In this document: one piece after another, positions 24,217 to 40,507 of the stretch
How the letters are laid out: every line of letters starts with the position of its first letter
Position numbering within the stretch: position 1 is the stretch's first letter
Source: Populus alba
Lineage: Eukaryota > Streptophyta > Magnoliopsida > Malpighiales > Salicaceae
Assembly (NCBI RefSeq): GCF_005239225.2
Contig: NC_133294.1
Span: forward strand, 22,085,631-22,149,630
DNA length: 64,000 nt
Direction of reading: 5' to 3'
Notes under the pieces: model-generated
What the model was told of the DNA's origin: nothing
Seen by the model: the letters and a program-made list of their open reading frames with translations, nothing else
Databases searched by the model: none
Translations under genes and position numbers: made by a program

Positions 24217-25037
24217 ATGGGCTTGCATAATGAAGAAAAGCTTGAGCTTGGATGCTCTGGCTTACAGCAAAAGCCAAGGAAATGGGTTCTCTTGATGGTA
24301 AGGGTGGTTGCGTTCTTGGCCACAGCAGCTGCAACACTTGTGATGGCGCTCAACAAAGAAACCAAAACTCTTGTTGTTGCCACTGTTGGGAATACCCCAA
24401 TAAAAGTCACCCTCACTGCCAAGTTTCAACACACCCCAGCATTCGTGTAAGCCTAATCAACTCATCTCCTTCCTTTAACATAACTGTAATCAGCATTTGT
24501 AAGTACATGAACATAGGAGATGGGAATTTAGGATGGAAATGTTTCAGTATTTCTAGTTATGTGTGTGAGATATGGTGTACTGCAGGTTCTTTGTTGTAGC
24601 TAATGGAATGGCTAGTTTCCATAACTTGGTGATGATTATGGTGGAGCTTTGTGGTCAGAAGCTTGATTACAAAGGACTGCGCCTTGCCATGGTCGCCATT
24701 TTAGATATGGTAACGTTCTCACAACTTTTTTCTTTACCAAGAGACAAAAAAGGGAGAGAAGACTCTTTGTTAAACAAAAACTATTTTGCTCAAATGTTTG
24801 CAGATGACAGTGGCTCTGTTATCAGGAGGGGCTAGTGCTGCGACTTTCATGGCTGAGCTAGGAAAGAACGGGAATTCTCATGCAAGGTGGGACAAGATTT
24901 GTGACAAATTCGAGACTTTTTGTGATCACGGTGGCGCTGCACTCATTGCTTCCTCCGCCGGCCTTATTCTCATGATGATTATTAGTGTCATGTCGATCAT
25001 GAAGCTTCTAATTAAACCAAAATCTGACAGCAGCTAG
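24217..25037 (+). CDS. CASPL1B2: CASP-like membrane protein, CASPL1B type
   Basis: Three exons, 24217-24446, 24586-24709 and 24804-25037, encode 195 aa. The protein starts MGLHNEEKLELGCSGLQQKP and has four hydrophobic segments: WVLLMVRVVAFLATAAATLV, FFVVANGMASFHNLVMIMVE, LRLAMVAILDMMTVALLSGG and ALIASSAGLILMMIISVMS. An arginine in the first and an aspartate in the third are the conserved charged residues of the MARVEL-related CASP fold. CASP proteins organise membrane domains that guide local cell-wall modification at the Casparian strip; CASP-like members are expressed more broadly and mostly lack assigned roles. The gene sits between LSD1 and the JmjC gene, as I recall CASPL1B2 does in Arabidopsis, which supports the subfamily call. 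Confidence 0.9.
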
Positions 25038-25229
25038 CATTGTTGTCCCATAATGTAAGGACTAAGTGAATCCATTCACTTTGCACCCTTTTCTGCTCTG
25101 TGTATTACTCTTGCAAATAATCAAGAATGTTGCCTTCGAGCCGTCTTTGTTGCTATGGCCAGAGAAATGCTATCGATCAGCTGCTTTCAAGTCTCAACAA
25201 CCATGCATAACAGATAGAGTGTTTGAACA

Positions 25230-26285
25230 TTAACATGGCTTAATTCTAGGGCAAGGAAAGATCCTTTTTCTATCCACCTCTATCGAGCTTCCACAATCAA
25301 TATACATAGGAAAATAGATACGTGGACCCGGGCTACACGCATGGCTGGATATATATATATATATATATATATATATGACTATAATAAATTGACCAAATAA
25401 AAAAAGAATTACAATAACCTGAAAAAGAAGAAGAAAAAGCGACCCCGTAATTAAACTGAAGAGGAGGGTCAATGCGAAGAAGTTTGGGTTTTCTGTACCA
25501 CTCACAATCTCCAGAAGCAGGACTCCAAAACTAAAGAATTCAGATTTCAGAGAAAAAATGCCGTCCATAGCATTCCTGTTATTCTCCAGCGCACCCCTCA
25601 AACTATGATCATTTGCTCTAATACAAAAAAAAACCATTTTAATTCAAGAATTTAAACTGTTTAATGAAGTTATAAGATATAATTTATATTACTGTGACAT
25701 GCTAAAAGCTAAAGCTCGTCGCACCGAAATTTATTAATTTTGAAATATATCAGGAAACTGAAGCGCGTAGCAGCATGGAGAGAAATTGTTGCTTACCAAA
25801 GATAAAATGAATCCAAGCTTTTATTAGGCATGTAGTCGTAGACTAACATCTTCTCATCCCCTTGAATGCAGCAACCCAGGAGCCTGACAAGATTCATGTG
25901 CTGCAATTTAGCTACGAGTATAAGCTCGTTTTTGAATTCAACAAGCGCTTGTCATGAACTTCTTTGATAGTCTTTTTATGTCTCTCTCTCTCTCTCTCTC
26001 TCAGTCGATAAATTTCCCTCAAATAAAACATCTCATTAGTCATTACATAGATTTTACAGGGTTTTTGAATTTTGTTCTTTGAGTGATTTATATAAAACTA
26101 CATATAGTAAACAGGTCCAAAACTGCGCTGTCCAAGTTTATTCTTTGCTGAGAAGCAATCTGTGGCAGCCATGATTGTTGCAGCATTATACACTTTCAAG
26201 TTATGTCCCTTGTTCCCCATCATTTCCAAGTTCATGGATGTCATTTGTTAGACATGAAACCCGGTGTGGGCCAAGCTTTGAATCA
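25230..26285 (-). pseudogene. Relic of a G-type lectin S-receptor-like kinase
   Basis: Three kinase-domain pieces occur in the right order on the minus strand. At about 26255-26100: GHNLKVYNAATIMAATDCFS, then AKNKLGQRSFGPVY and a stop; the glycine loop GQGGFG is degraded to GQRSFG. At about 25955-25795: [47 protein letters not shown]. At about 25590-25500: [25 protein letters not shown]. The ATP-anchoring lysine exon, the HRDLK catalytic loop and the DFG motif are missing, and so are the extracellular and transmembrane parts. It is a dead fragment. Two microsatellites, (TA)n at 25349-25376 and (TC)n at 25981-26002, sit inside it. Confidence 0.82.
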
Positions 26286-27769
26286 ACGGTTCATCATATT
26301 GATTTGTAGGCTGAGAAAATCACATCGTGTTGAAAAAAAATCACAATTCACCTAATAAAGTTGCATTATCAAGTCATAAATCACATGGTTAGGCCACTGA
26401 CTTTGTTCTTTAACACAGCAACCACTCTCAACTGATTTATTCAGTGGGTTCAGTCATGTTGTAGCTCCAACCATTTGAACATACATGGTTGGACGATGCT
26501 AAGAATATGAACCAGCAACGTTCAACACATAGATAATCACAGCATGAAGAAATGCCAAACGAAAAAAAAGAGGAGTGTAATTGCAAGCAAAAGCTGCGGC
26601 AGCCATATTAGCAGAAAAACATAGTAAGAAAAAAAAATGATGAACAGCAGACATGATCTCAAAGTATATAGATATAATTGGCATTCTTTTGAGGAGATGG
26701 TATTTGGACTTGCTATGGGATCATTCCTCTGTGCTTGTAGAAGTCAAAAGTACTATAATATTATTCATCTGAATAGAACATCGACCCAGATATGCTAAGG
26801 TCCGCTTATGTACTGATACATCCAACTCTCAACTCAATGGTTTTCAAAAGAGAAACCCTTTGTCCTGTTTGAGTTTCAAAACAAAGTGAGATAATATCTG
26901 GATTTGATATGGGTCTGGCCTTCTATTATGATAAAAACAGAGAATTGATGTGCATGTTTCTGAGTTATTCTTAGTTCCTTCAAAGTTTATGAGCTTGAAA
27001 ATCATAATTCAATTCTTTTTGCAAGCTTCTGCTGTGAAACTTCGGTTGATTCTCTTGAATGCAACAAAAGCCGAGGCTTTCCGTGTTTGCAACAATGATA
27101 ATCCTGCTGCATTTGGACAAATCATGATGCAAAAAAGGTCAAGCAAGGAGAATTGGTGCCCACTTATCTTAAATTTTATGGCAGGCATGATATGAGGAAA
27201 GTACACGCAGAAAAACACAAAAGAGAGTGACCTGTGGTTGCGAAGATGCTCTGGTACGCATTTGTTTCTGAGGCTAGGGCAAAATATCATGGCTAAAACC
27301 AAAAACAACAAACACCCTGCAAAAAAGGATGAAACTCGGTAAAAGAAAGGCTAGAAAAATAGAAATAAGATCAGAGAGCAAAAGTTTAGCAGGAAACTAA
27401 CAAACGCAGCTAACCATGGAAATTAATGAACAGACTTGTGAAACAAGGCAAATAAATCCTCTCTGACACATATCATGTGATCGTTGATATGAAAAAGAGC
27501 AAGAAAGAAGCTCAGCACCCCCTTAACAAACCAAATAATGTGGCAAGCAATGAGAAAATGAAAGGACGGGAGCTGAAGCGACTCCATAGTGACGAAACCA
27601 AGTAGAGAGAGTATAAACTAAAGGGAAATAATATCATCCCACTTTTCTTGTTGAGAGCCAACACCAAGAGAGAAAGATGAACGGGAGATAGAAGAGTTGC
27701 TAGTGATGGATCATGTATTTTTTTTTTGTTTTTCAAAAAGTCATGTTGGTAAGTCCCGAAACATCTCTG
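26286..27769. other. Spacer without a recognisable gene
   Basis: Open frames on the minus strand at 26499-26684, 27009-27311 and 27512-27826 do not join by splice sites I can defend and resemble no family. Base composition is closer to transcribed DNA than to the AT-rich spacers, so a non-coding transcript or an old relic is possible. Confidence 0.3.
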
Positions 27770-28110
27770 GACAGGCCTGGGCTTAACATGCATTGTTAGG
27801 CTAAAAAAAACCACTGGGCCTAACATGCACTACTAGACCCAGCACTTGGGCTTGACAAATGCGTCAGGTCTAAACACGGGTGGGCTTGCGCACATGTGAG
27901 GCTCAGTAAGTGGATCTAGTGTGACGCCAGGCCCAGGCACAGCTGGGCAAAGAGCCTGCCACACCAAGGTATTATTGGATTTAGCAGGTGTTGTTATGCC
28001 TACGAGGTTAAGGTTGATATCCGTTGACCAAGGGCGTTAAGCCCTAGGATTTTTTATCATCACATCCTAGATGTGCTAGGCACTTAATGTTTGCCTAGGC
28101 CTAATGTATG
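27770..28110. repeat. GC-richer degenerate repeat block
   Basis: Repeated words include GGGCTTAACATGCA, GGGCCTAACATGCAC, TAGACCCAGCACTTGGGCTTG and CCTAGGC. The wording is similar to the tandem array at 7651-7935, and the two may be diverged members of one transposon-derived family. No clear unit length. Confidence 0.35.
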
Positions 28111-29860
28111 GCTAGATCCACTACACCTATGAATTCAAATGTAATACTTGAATATAATGTCATACCTCTATATATTTTTAAATAAATCTTAAAGAGATTA
28201 TTTCTCAATAAATATACTTAATTAAATAGGTTTACATTTCACTAACACCATTAGGTGCATTAGAATCTCTCGTGGCCTACTATATCTCCATTTCTTAACT
28301 AGATAAAATTAATGGAAGACAATGTGCTATAATGGTATCCTAAATAGACTGGGTGAAACACAACTCACGATACAAAATTAATTTAGAAGGGTGGAATGAC
28401 TCTTTAGCTTCTCAACTTCAACAAAAAAAAAATAAGGTTCACATGCTATATAAATACTCCCTGAACTACCTAGATAAATGGTTCTGAATCTCTTAATTCT
28501 CTATTGCATATATATTTTAAAGAGTATTTCTTTCTAAAAATATCATTACTCTTTTTCTAGAAAGATACTTACTTAAACATCAAAGAATCTTTTAATATAT
28601 TATAAATTTGTTTTTGCAGATACAATATCTCTCACATCAAGCTACACCAATTTTGATCATCTAGGTTAAAGAGAGTGGGTCAAATTACAATAACAAATGA
28701 TTAACCAATTTATAACTTATTCTAAGCACCTTGGGATTTTCAGGGATATCATTATCTAGCAAATTGTCAAATTTCATTGAACTGCTATTAATTTACTAAC
28801 TGCATAGCAATTTTTCATTGAGCAATTCTTGCAACTCCAATTTCAATATCTATCAGAAGTTAAGACAATTTTATCGAGCTGAGTATTATAAAAAATACAA
28901 AATAATAATTTTAATAAAATTCTTTTTAAAATGAGCTCGATGCATGAAAACTAGTAATATCACAAGTCTCCTAATGATACAAGTGATATATCAATCATTG
29001 ATATTGAATCTTGATTAAATTTTAATCCATATGATAATCAATTTAAAGAAAGAACTTAGAACAATAGCCTGCAACAACATATATCTCGTTTATGTACATC
29101 GATTATATTTTACTCTATGCTATTTTCTATCTAGCAGATCCACATCTTGTGTAATGGAGCTCAATTTATATCTAAACTTGACCCGGGATCCATTTGATTT
29201 AAAATTGAGTCAAATGGGTCGACCAACCTATCTAATTTTTTTTTATAAAAAAAAACTCTAAAATAATAATTTTATTTAAAATTAAAATTTTTAACCTACT
29301 TAGTCCAAGTCAGTTGAGATTAACGAGTCATAAAAGTAGCAAGTCACTAAACTAAACAACGGTGAAGATTAAATGCTAAGATTTTATAACTACACCTTTA
29401 ACACTACTATACTAGTGGAAGTGGATAACACATTTCATGTCCAAAAAAAGTACAATTATGTTGTTTTTAAAAAAAAAAAAAAATTTAACATTGCTTATAA
29501 AATTTGAGTCAACTTGGTAAGTTAACTTGAGACTCAATTAATTTAAAATCAAAATCAAACTAAATTAAAAAAAAAATAAAAAAATTTAACTCAACTTGAC
29601 TTGGTCAATACTTAACCTATCAAATTTTTTTTTATATAATTAACTCAAATTAACCATCCCGAGTCGTTACCTAGACACAACCATGTATCGGGTTTTAACA
29701 CAATGATTTGAAGCTCACCATTTTGAAAAAAGAAGTTGCATGCGTGCGTAGGAAGCATATGATAGTGTAACATACACGTCCTCGTATGAAGAAATAAAAA
29801 CAGTTGGTTGTTTTCGTTGAAAACAGCGTGCGTTTTAGCGGGTATCAACAATTGACTTGA
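28111..29860. other. AT-rich spacer
   Basis: No gene seen. GACCCGG/GGTCAA-type words at about 29178-29230 and 29300-29330, and again at 29500-29690, belong to the dispersed family at 2735. An A-run lies at 29467-29483. Confidence 0.4.
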
Positions 29861-30594
29861 TCCTCTCTTCTCTTTTCTCTCTCTAAGACTTAACGACTTT
29901 CTCCCTCTACATCAAATACAATTGTGTGCCGCTAGGGTCTTTTTCTCTCTTCATCTATTCTTACTCTTACCCCACTATTATTTATTATTGTTTTTTAAAG
30001 AAAATTAAACCCTATTTTGTTTTATTATTTTTTGATTTTTTTGTTTTATTAATGAATTACAATAAATAAAATGTATCAACTGAATTAATTAGATTGCCAA
30101 ATTAAGGTAGGGAGGAGACTGATTTCTTGCTGCATTTAAACTTCTTTCAATCTTCTTCAATCTTAACCGTTCTTAATTTTATTAATAAGGCAATAAATAT
30201 TTATATGTTGATTTCACCTGCTTTGTCATTATTATTATAAATATTATGATTTATTATTCCGATCTCTCTACCAATCAAATTAAATATAAAAAAAAACCCG
30301 AGTCTTTCCTCTTGTTTCTTTTTAATAAAATCTTAGTGTTTGGATTTGATTTATTATTATTTTTTGTCTTTTTTTTTTTTTTTTTTGTGTTCATGCAAGT
30401 TTTATGAGAGAAGAAACCTTTTTTAGACAATTGGGACAGAAGGGAATTGAGGGTTAGGTTTCTTTTTGTTAGGGAAATAGAGTTTTTCTTTCTGGGTTTT
30501 GAATTTTGGTTAGTTTAGTTTAAAAAATTGCTGGTATTGCAGGGTAAAGATTCTAACTTCTCGAGTCAAAATTCTATCTTTGTTTGAACAGTCA
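29861..30594 (+). promoter_or_regulatory. 5' leader of the JMJ18-like gene with a probable leader intron
   Basis: A CT-rich leader at 29861-29965 is followed by AT-rich sequence. TGGTATTGCAG ends at 30542, and the ATG is 52 bp further on. A leader intron ending there is likely; its donor was not fixed. Confidence 0.35.
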
Positions 30595-35945
<5,351 letters not shown>

Positions 35946-37749
35946 ATAAAAAGAACATGTTCAGGTTCCTTCATTCTTTCTCAATGAGGGTAGCTTTACC
36001 ACATCTTTCTCATAATTTAGGCCCATTCTTTCAATAGTTCATAAAAGGGAAACAGTTCCCAGGCACGAATCGCTCAGAAATGTTGTGCAGCGTGCCTGCT
36101 CGTAATGTAGATACAGCAGCATCTTGATTTCTGCTGCCTTCTGACCATAATGGAGATTTTGTACTTCAGGAAATTTTACCAACCTGTTCAACTTGTAACT
36201 AGGGCTGACCAGAAGAGGGAACTCAGAGATTTGTCTACAATCCATTTAAGTTTCTTGAAAGTTGAGGTGCCTGAATGAATACATGTTCCTCATGGTTATA
36301 TTCCTAGCTATGTTCTTATGGCAAGTTCTCTTTGACAATCTTTCCTCTTTTCTCTCTGACCATACCACCTTCCTTTTCTTCCCTTCTGTAGCGTGGCTAC
36401 TCTTATGGTTACTTGAAGGTGTTATGGTTGTGATGACAAACTATATCTTTGCCCTTGTCGATTCAACAATGTTCCACTTCTGCCCCGTAGTGTAGAATTT
36501 CCCAATGTTACCCTTATAATTTCTTGAAATTTTCAATTTTATCCTTTACTAAATAATTTACGAAAAAAATCTCTTATTCGTATTTTATTTCAGTAATTTC
36601 TCTTATTTTTCTTCTTGGATCCCCATAACAGCTATAATATCTCGGATTGACACTTGAAATATAAAAAGAAAACTCAAAAACCAAATTAAAAAAGGTATAT
36701 GGTTTAATAATTAAGGCAATTATAACAATAGCAAACACCATAAATTAATAAATACAAGTACTCTTTTTTTAAAAAAAATTTCTTTGATTAATATATAATA
36801 GCCTAGCAATTTAAGTATATATATATTTTCTCAAATTATATAGGAAATTGATATAGAAATATGGTGACATATGAAATAATTGTTCGAGTTGATTTAATTA
36901 TATTTTATTAATTTAGTTAAAATTCAATTAATTTAATAAAAATCTAATCAAGTTCACTAATAATTTAAAAATAAATAAATAAATATAAAAGTCTGGATGA
37001 TTATTCTTCACTTATGAGATTTGCAACAATGTGATTTTGAAGAAAAAAAAATCAACTTGAGTTTTGTTAAGTAAACAAGATAATGGGTTCATTCAATATT
37101 TTTTACTGGGTTAAATTTAAAAATAATAATTTTTTTTATTTATGGTTGTCTTGGGATAATTGGTTTTTGGATTAACTTGTGAAGTTAGACCAAGTTTAAT
37201 AAATATAAATAAGATAAGTGATGAATTTTATTGTTTACTTGTTTTAAAATAGTTTTTAAAAGGGTGATTTATCTGAATAAATATTAAATTAATTTTTTTA
37301 TATATTTAAAAGTAAAAAATTTTCATTTTGAAGAAATTTTCACCCAATTAAAGCAGCCATGGATTCATGAATTCTGCATCAGGTATTGAGAACAAGCACA
37401 ATTACACAAAAGTTTATTGCTTCCAGTTAAAACATGTTACAAACCCCATGAAAGATCATTAAGCAGACCAATGATCTCTGCCTCTAATCAGTTAACAACT
37501 CTGCTAAAACCCCTTTTACAAGAACAATCCTACCCTATCTCCTGAATTACAACATTAACAAAGAAGCACAAGACTATAGCTACAGAAGGGCCAACTAGCA
37601 ATTGCAGTTCTTGATTATATTTTCTGTTCCTTAGCAAGAACCCATCAATGGCCAACCAGACTCGTTCTTTGAATCTCTGAAGCCAAGATCATACAAAAAA
37701 TCAAGAATACAGTCCAAACCTCAGTGCACAAGCAAGTCGCGTCTGACTC
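35946..37749. other. 3' flank of the JMJ18-like gene, AT-rich spacer, 3' UTR of the fasciclin gene
   Basis: About 35946-36490 is near-unique and probably 3' UTR and flank of the demethylase gene. 36500-37330 is AT-rich with no gene. 37380-37749 is near-unique and probably the 3' UTR of the minus-strand fasciclin gene. Confidence 0.4.
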
Positions 37750-38780
37750 TCATTGGTGAACAGTCAACTCCTCATCGTCTGCAGTACTTGGAACAAATAT
37801 TCTTGGAGGAGGAGGAGGAGAAACAGGAGTCCCTGGTGGCGCAACCATGGTTGGCTCTGAATAGTTCTTGCCAGGTTCAGCACCAAAAAATGAGTAATCA
37901 AGAAGGTTGTCTTTGCCATGAACAGCAATGGCAGCATTGGTGTAGATATCGGGATGCGTAAGGCGAGAGCCATGAAGAGTGAAATTTGATACAGAATTGT
38001 TGGTGATGAGCTGACTTGTCAAGAATGAGAATTGGGAGGCGAGAGAAGGCCTTAAATTGCTGGAGATCAGCAAAAGCGAGGCGTTGAGGGACAATATGGT
38101 AAGGGAAGATAAAAGGGTCAGAGGTGGTGGTGGTTGGAGAAAGAGAGTTATCAGAATTGTAAGAAAGTGGCGGAAATAGGGAAGGTGGTAGGGTCAGCCA
38201 TGGTGAGGACACTGGCCCAGTTCTTGAAGTCTCCAGCACCAAGTACTGCATAGATTATGTTGTCGATTTGTTCTTGAAGGACGGATTTGAGGTCTTCTTG
38301 TTTAAATGTTAATGGTGGTGGTGTAGGTGGTAGTGAGAAAGTGGTGGTGACGGTGGTAATGCTTGTGGGTGTTAGGGCAGGACTGGGGGCAAATGTGAGG
38401 GTGCTGTTGTTGGTGGAATTGTAGGTGGGAGTTTGGGCAAGTCTGAAAACAGATGTGAGGGTGAGGGTGGTGGGAATTCGAGTAGGGGCAGATGAGGTTG
38501 TAGGCGTGGAAGTGAGGGTGGTGGAGGTGGAGGTGGAGGTGGAGGTGGTATTGTTGGCGGGACTTAGAGCAGAGGTGGATGAAGGTGTGGAGATGGTACT
38601 TGTGGGAGATGGAGCAGCAGTGAGGGGAAATGTGGGGTTAAGGGTGATGCTGGTGTTGGTATTGGTGGTGGGAGTTGTAGTGGTGGAAGAACTGGGTGAA
38701 TGTGTGGGGCTAAGAGTGCAGATGAAGGTGGAGGTGGCTCTGGTGGCGAGGAGGAGGAAGGAGGAGAAGTATTTGTCCAT
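37750..38780 (-). pseudogene. Fasciclin-like arabinogalactan protein gene with two frame breaks
   Basis: An intronless minus-strand gene read in three frames. Frame one (38780-38151) starts MDKYFSSFLLLATRATSTFI, runs through a Thr/Ser/Pro-rich region and enters the FAS1 domain (DLKSVLQEQIDNIIYAVLGA, GDFKNWASVLTMADPTTFPI). After a break near 38155 frame two gives DNSLSPTTTTSDPFIFPYHI and VPQRLAFADLQQFKAFSRLP, which holds the conserved H-x-VPQRL motif. After a second break near 38015 frame three gives ITNNSVSNFTLHGSRLTHPD, IYTNAAIAVHG and the tail ending ADDEELTVHQ. Each break is +1 (equivalently -2). The family consists of secreted, heavily O-glycosylated wall proteins, related here to the Arabidopsis FLA19-21 group. 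Conservation of all three parts argues for a recent break or sequence error. Without repair the product stops inside FAS1. Confidence 0.72.
38521..38550. repeat. Hexanucleotide minisatellite GGTGGA in the fasciclin gene
   Basis: Five near-perfect GGTGGA units encode alternating Thr-Ser on the minus strand, inside the arabinogalactan region. Slippage here would change protein length in steps of two residues without altering frame. Confidence 0.7.
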
Positions 38781-38984
38781 TGAGAGAGAGTTTCTTGATT
38801 TTCTTGAATTTGGTTTTGTTCAATCGAGAGATGTTTGTGGTCTTGTTGGTTAATTTGGGTCGAAGGGAGTGTAACTAACTTATAACCAACTCTTCCCGCC
38901 AAGAACTGTTGAAGAACTCGATGCAGTTTTGGAAAATAGCCGAAGGCAATTCTGATTTTCCAATCTTGTTAGTGGCTCTAGGGC

Positions 38985-39433
38985 TTGAAGCTATTACAGA
39001 GATGTGATGCTTTGTTCATTTCTGAAGAACTAGCAGGATCAACAGAAGTTATAACCTGTAGCAATCTGTCAGCATTATTCTTGAAATATTTGATGCCTCA
39101 AGTGCTTGCTTGTCTATAACCTGTGCTACCTGCAGGATTATTTATCCCTATGTCAAGATCCCTATAATTGACATAAACAGCTCTAGGATTCTTTGAAACA
39201 CGAGGGGCCAAGTAGCTGCAAAGTCTTCTGATCCAACTTGTAGGCCTTCTAATTGCCACAATCCCTTCTTCATCCCCATATATTAAGTGCTGAATTTTGT
39301 ATATGTTCCCTGTTCTATGTGGAAATGGAATGCTAGACTCTGACATCTCACTCATTTCTCCTCCATTTGGACTAAACATCAGTATAGGTGTTTGTGATGA
39401 GAGGCAACGAGCATCATTAGTTGGAGGTACCAC
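38985..39433 (-). pseudogene. Relic of a berberine bridge enzyme-like FAD oxidase (C-terminal part)
   Basis: The minus strand reads ILMFSPNGGEMSEMSESSIP, FPHRTGNIYKIQHLIY, then SWIRRLCSYLAPRVSKNPRA and VYVNYRDLDIGIN, the conserved C-terminal BBE domain. After RQAST the expected tryptophan codon is TGA; beyond it GIKYFKNNADRLLQV and SVDPAS match the normal end before a frame break. Everything upstream (signal peptide, FAD-binding domain with its His/Cys flavin links) is absent. BBE-like enzymes oxidise oligosaccharides, monolignols or alkaloids in the wall; this copy cannot. It lies just upstream of the fasciclin gene in the same orientation. Confidence 0.85.
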
Positions 39434-40507
39434 TTTGAACTCTTATAAGCATCATTTTTAAAGTATTCATGTCTATTTAAAACACAAATTGTGTTTGTTT
39501 TAAATAAAATAATTTATTTCAAAATTAAATAAAAAAAAGGGAGGGAGAAAGAAAATGGCAATAAACTGTAGGTATTAAAAATACAAAAGAATTCTTGGCT
39601 TTTTAGAAAACTTTTCCTTTTATTTTTCTCGTGAAAAACTAGTATATTTATGTCCTTCCATCTTCTTCTTGCATGTGTTCTTACAAAGGTGGACAATAGA
39701 TTGTTTCAAGGCCAAATGATTGATTTACATCTTTAAGTTCGTATTCGGTTAAATTGATTTTATTTTATATGTTGATCCTCATATACTTTTATATCTATCC
39801 GGGGAATAACAAGCACTTCCTTGATTTGGTGTTAGAGGCCTACGAGAGACCCCGTTTGTAGCAATGTGCAGGCTCTTTGATTGCTGAAGAGAGAAAAAAA
39901 TGGAAAAAACAAAAGAAGGTGAAAGTTGAAAAACCGTGTTCCCCTGTCTGGAGAAAAATGGGAACAGTTCAAGCAAATCTAGAAATGAAGTGTCATCTTG
40001 CATGGCAAGATAGCATGGAGACTGATCATTTATGAATAACATTTGTTCATTGGCAAATTCTACAATGTATGGCTTGATGAGGCCACAAATAATTTCAATG
40101 GCCATGTTTGCTGACTTTCAATGTATCTTTGCAAAATATTTAATGCATTCTACAGTTTTCTCATTCCCAAAATTGGTGAAAGTGATCAATCATCATTCAT
40201 GTTCTTTCATTTTCCATCATAGAGATTGCACTGTTCAGTAGCATTATTTATTAGCTTAATGTACCTGAATTTGTTTTACATGGGTCGAAAACCACCTGGT
40301 AAATGGCCTTGACATCTTGGGACTGCTGTATCAATGCTCACAATTGCCAAATTTGAAGACCCGGAAGATTTTAAATATTTACACATTTTTAAGTACAAAA
40401 GGCTGGACATCAAATTATACCATTGTATGCTTTATACATGCTGTATATGACACCAAAATCCACCCATTTTGAAACAAATGTTACCAACCATCTTGTGAAC
40501 GAGAAAA
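39434..40507. other. Spacer and 3' flank of gamma-SNAP
   Basis: A 108-codon minus-strand frame (40105-39779, MAIEIICGLIKPYIVEFANE...) has no recognised motif and is not called. The sequence from about 40100 to 40507 is near-unique and probably contains the gamma-SNAP 3' UTR. Confidence 0.3.

Noticed and set aside
27009..27311. 100-codon minus-strand frame with possible exon character
   Set aside because: I could not connect it to 26499-26684 or 27512-27826 by credible splice sites, and no family is recognised.
38425..38853. Open frame of 142 codons on the plus strand, Val/Glu-rich
   Set aside because: It is the antisense shadow of the Thr/Ser-rich repeats of the minus-strand fasciclin gene.
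39779..40105. 108-codon minus-strand frame
   Set aside because: No recognised domain and no splice links to neighbours; composition is not clearly coding.
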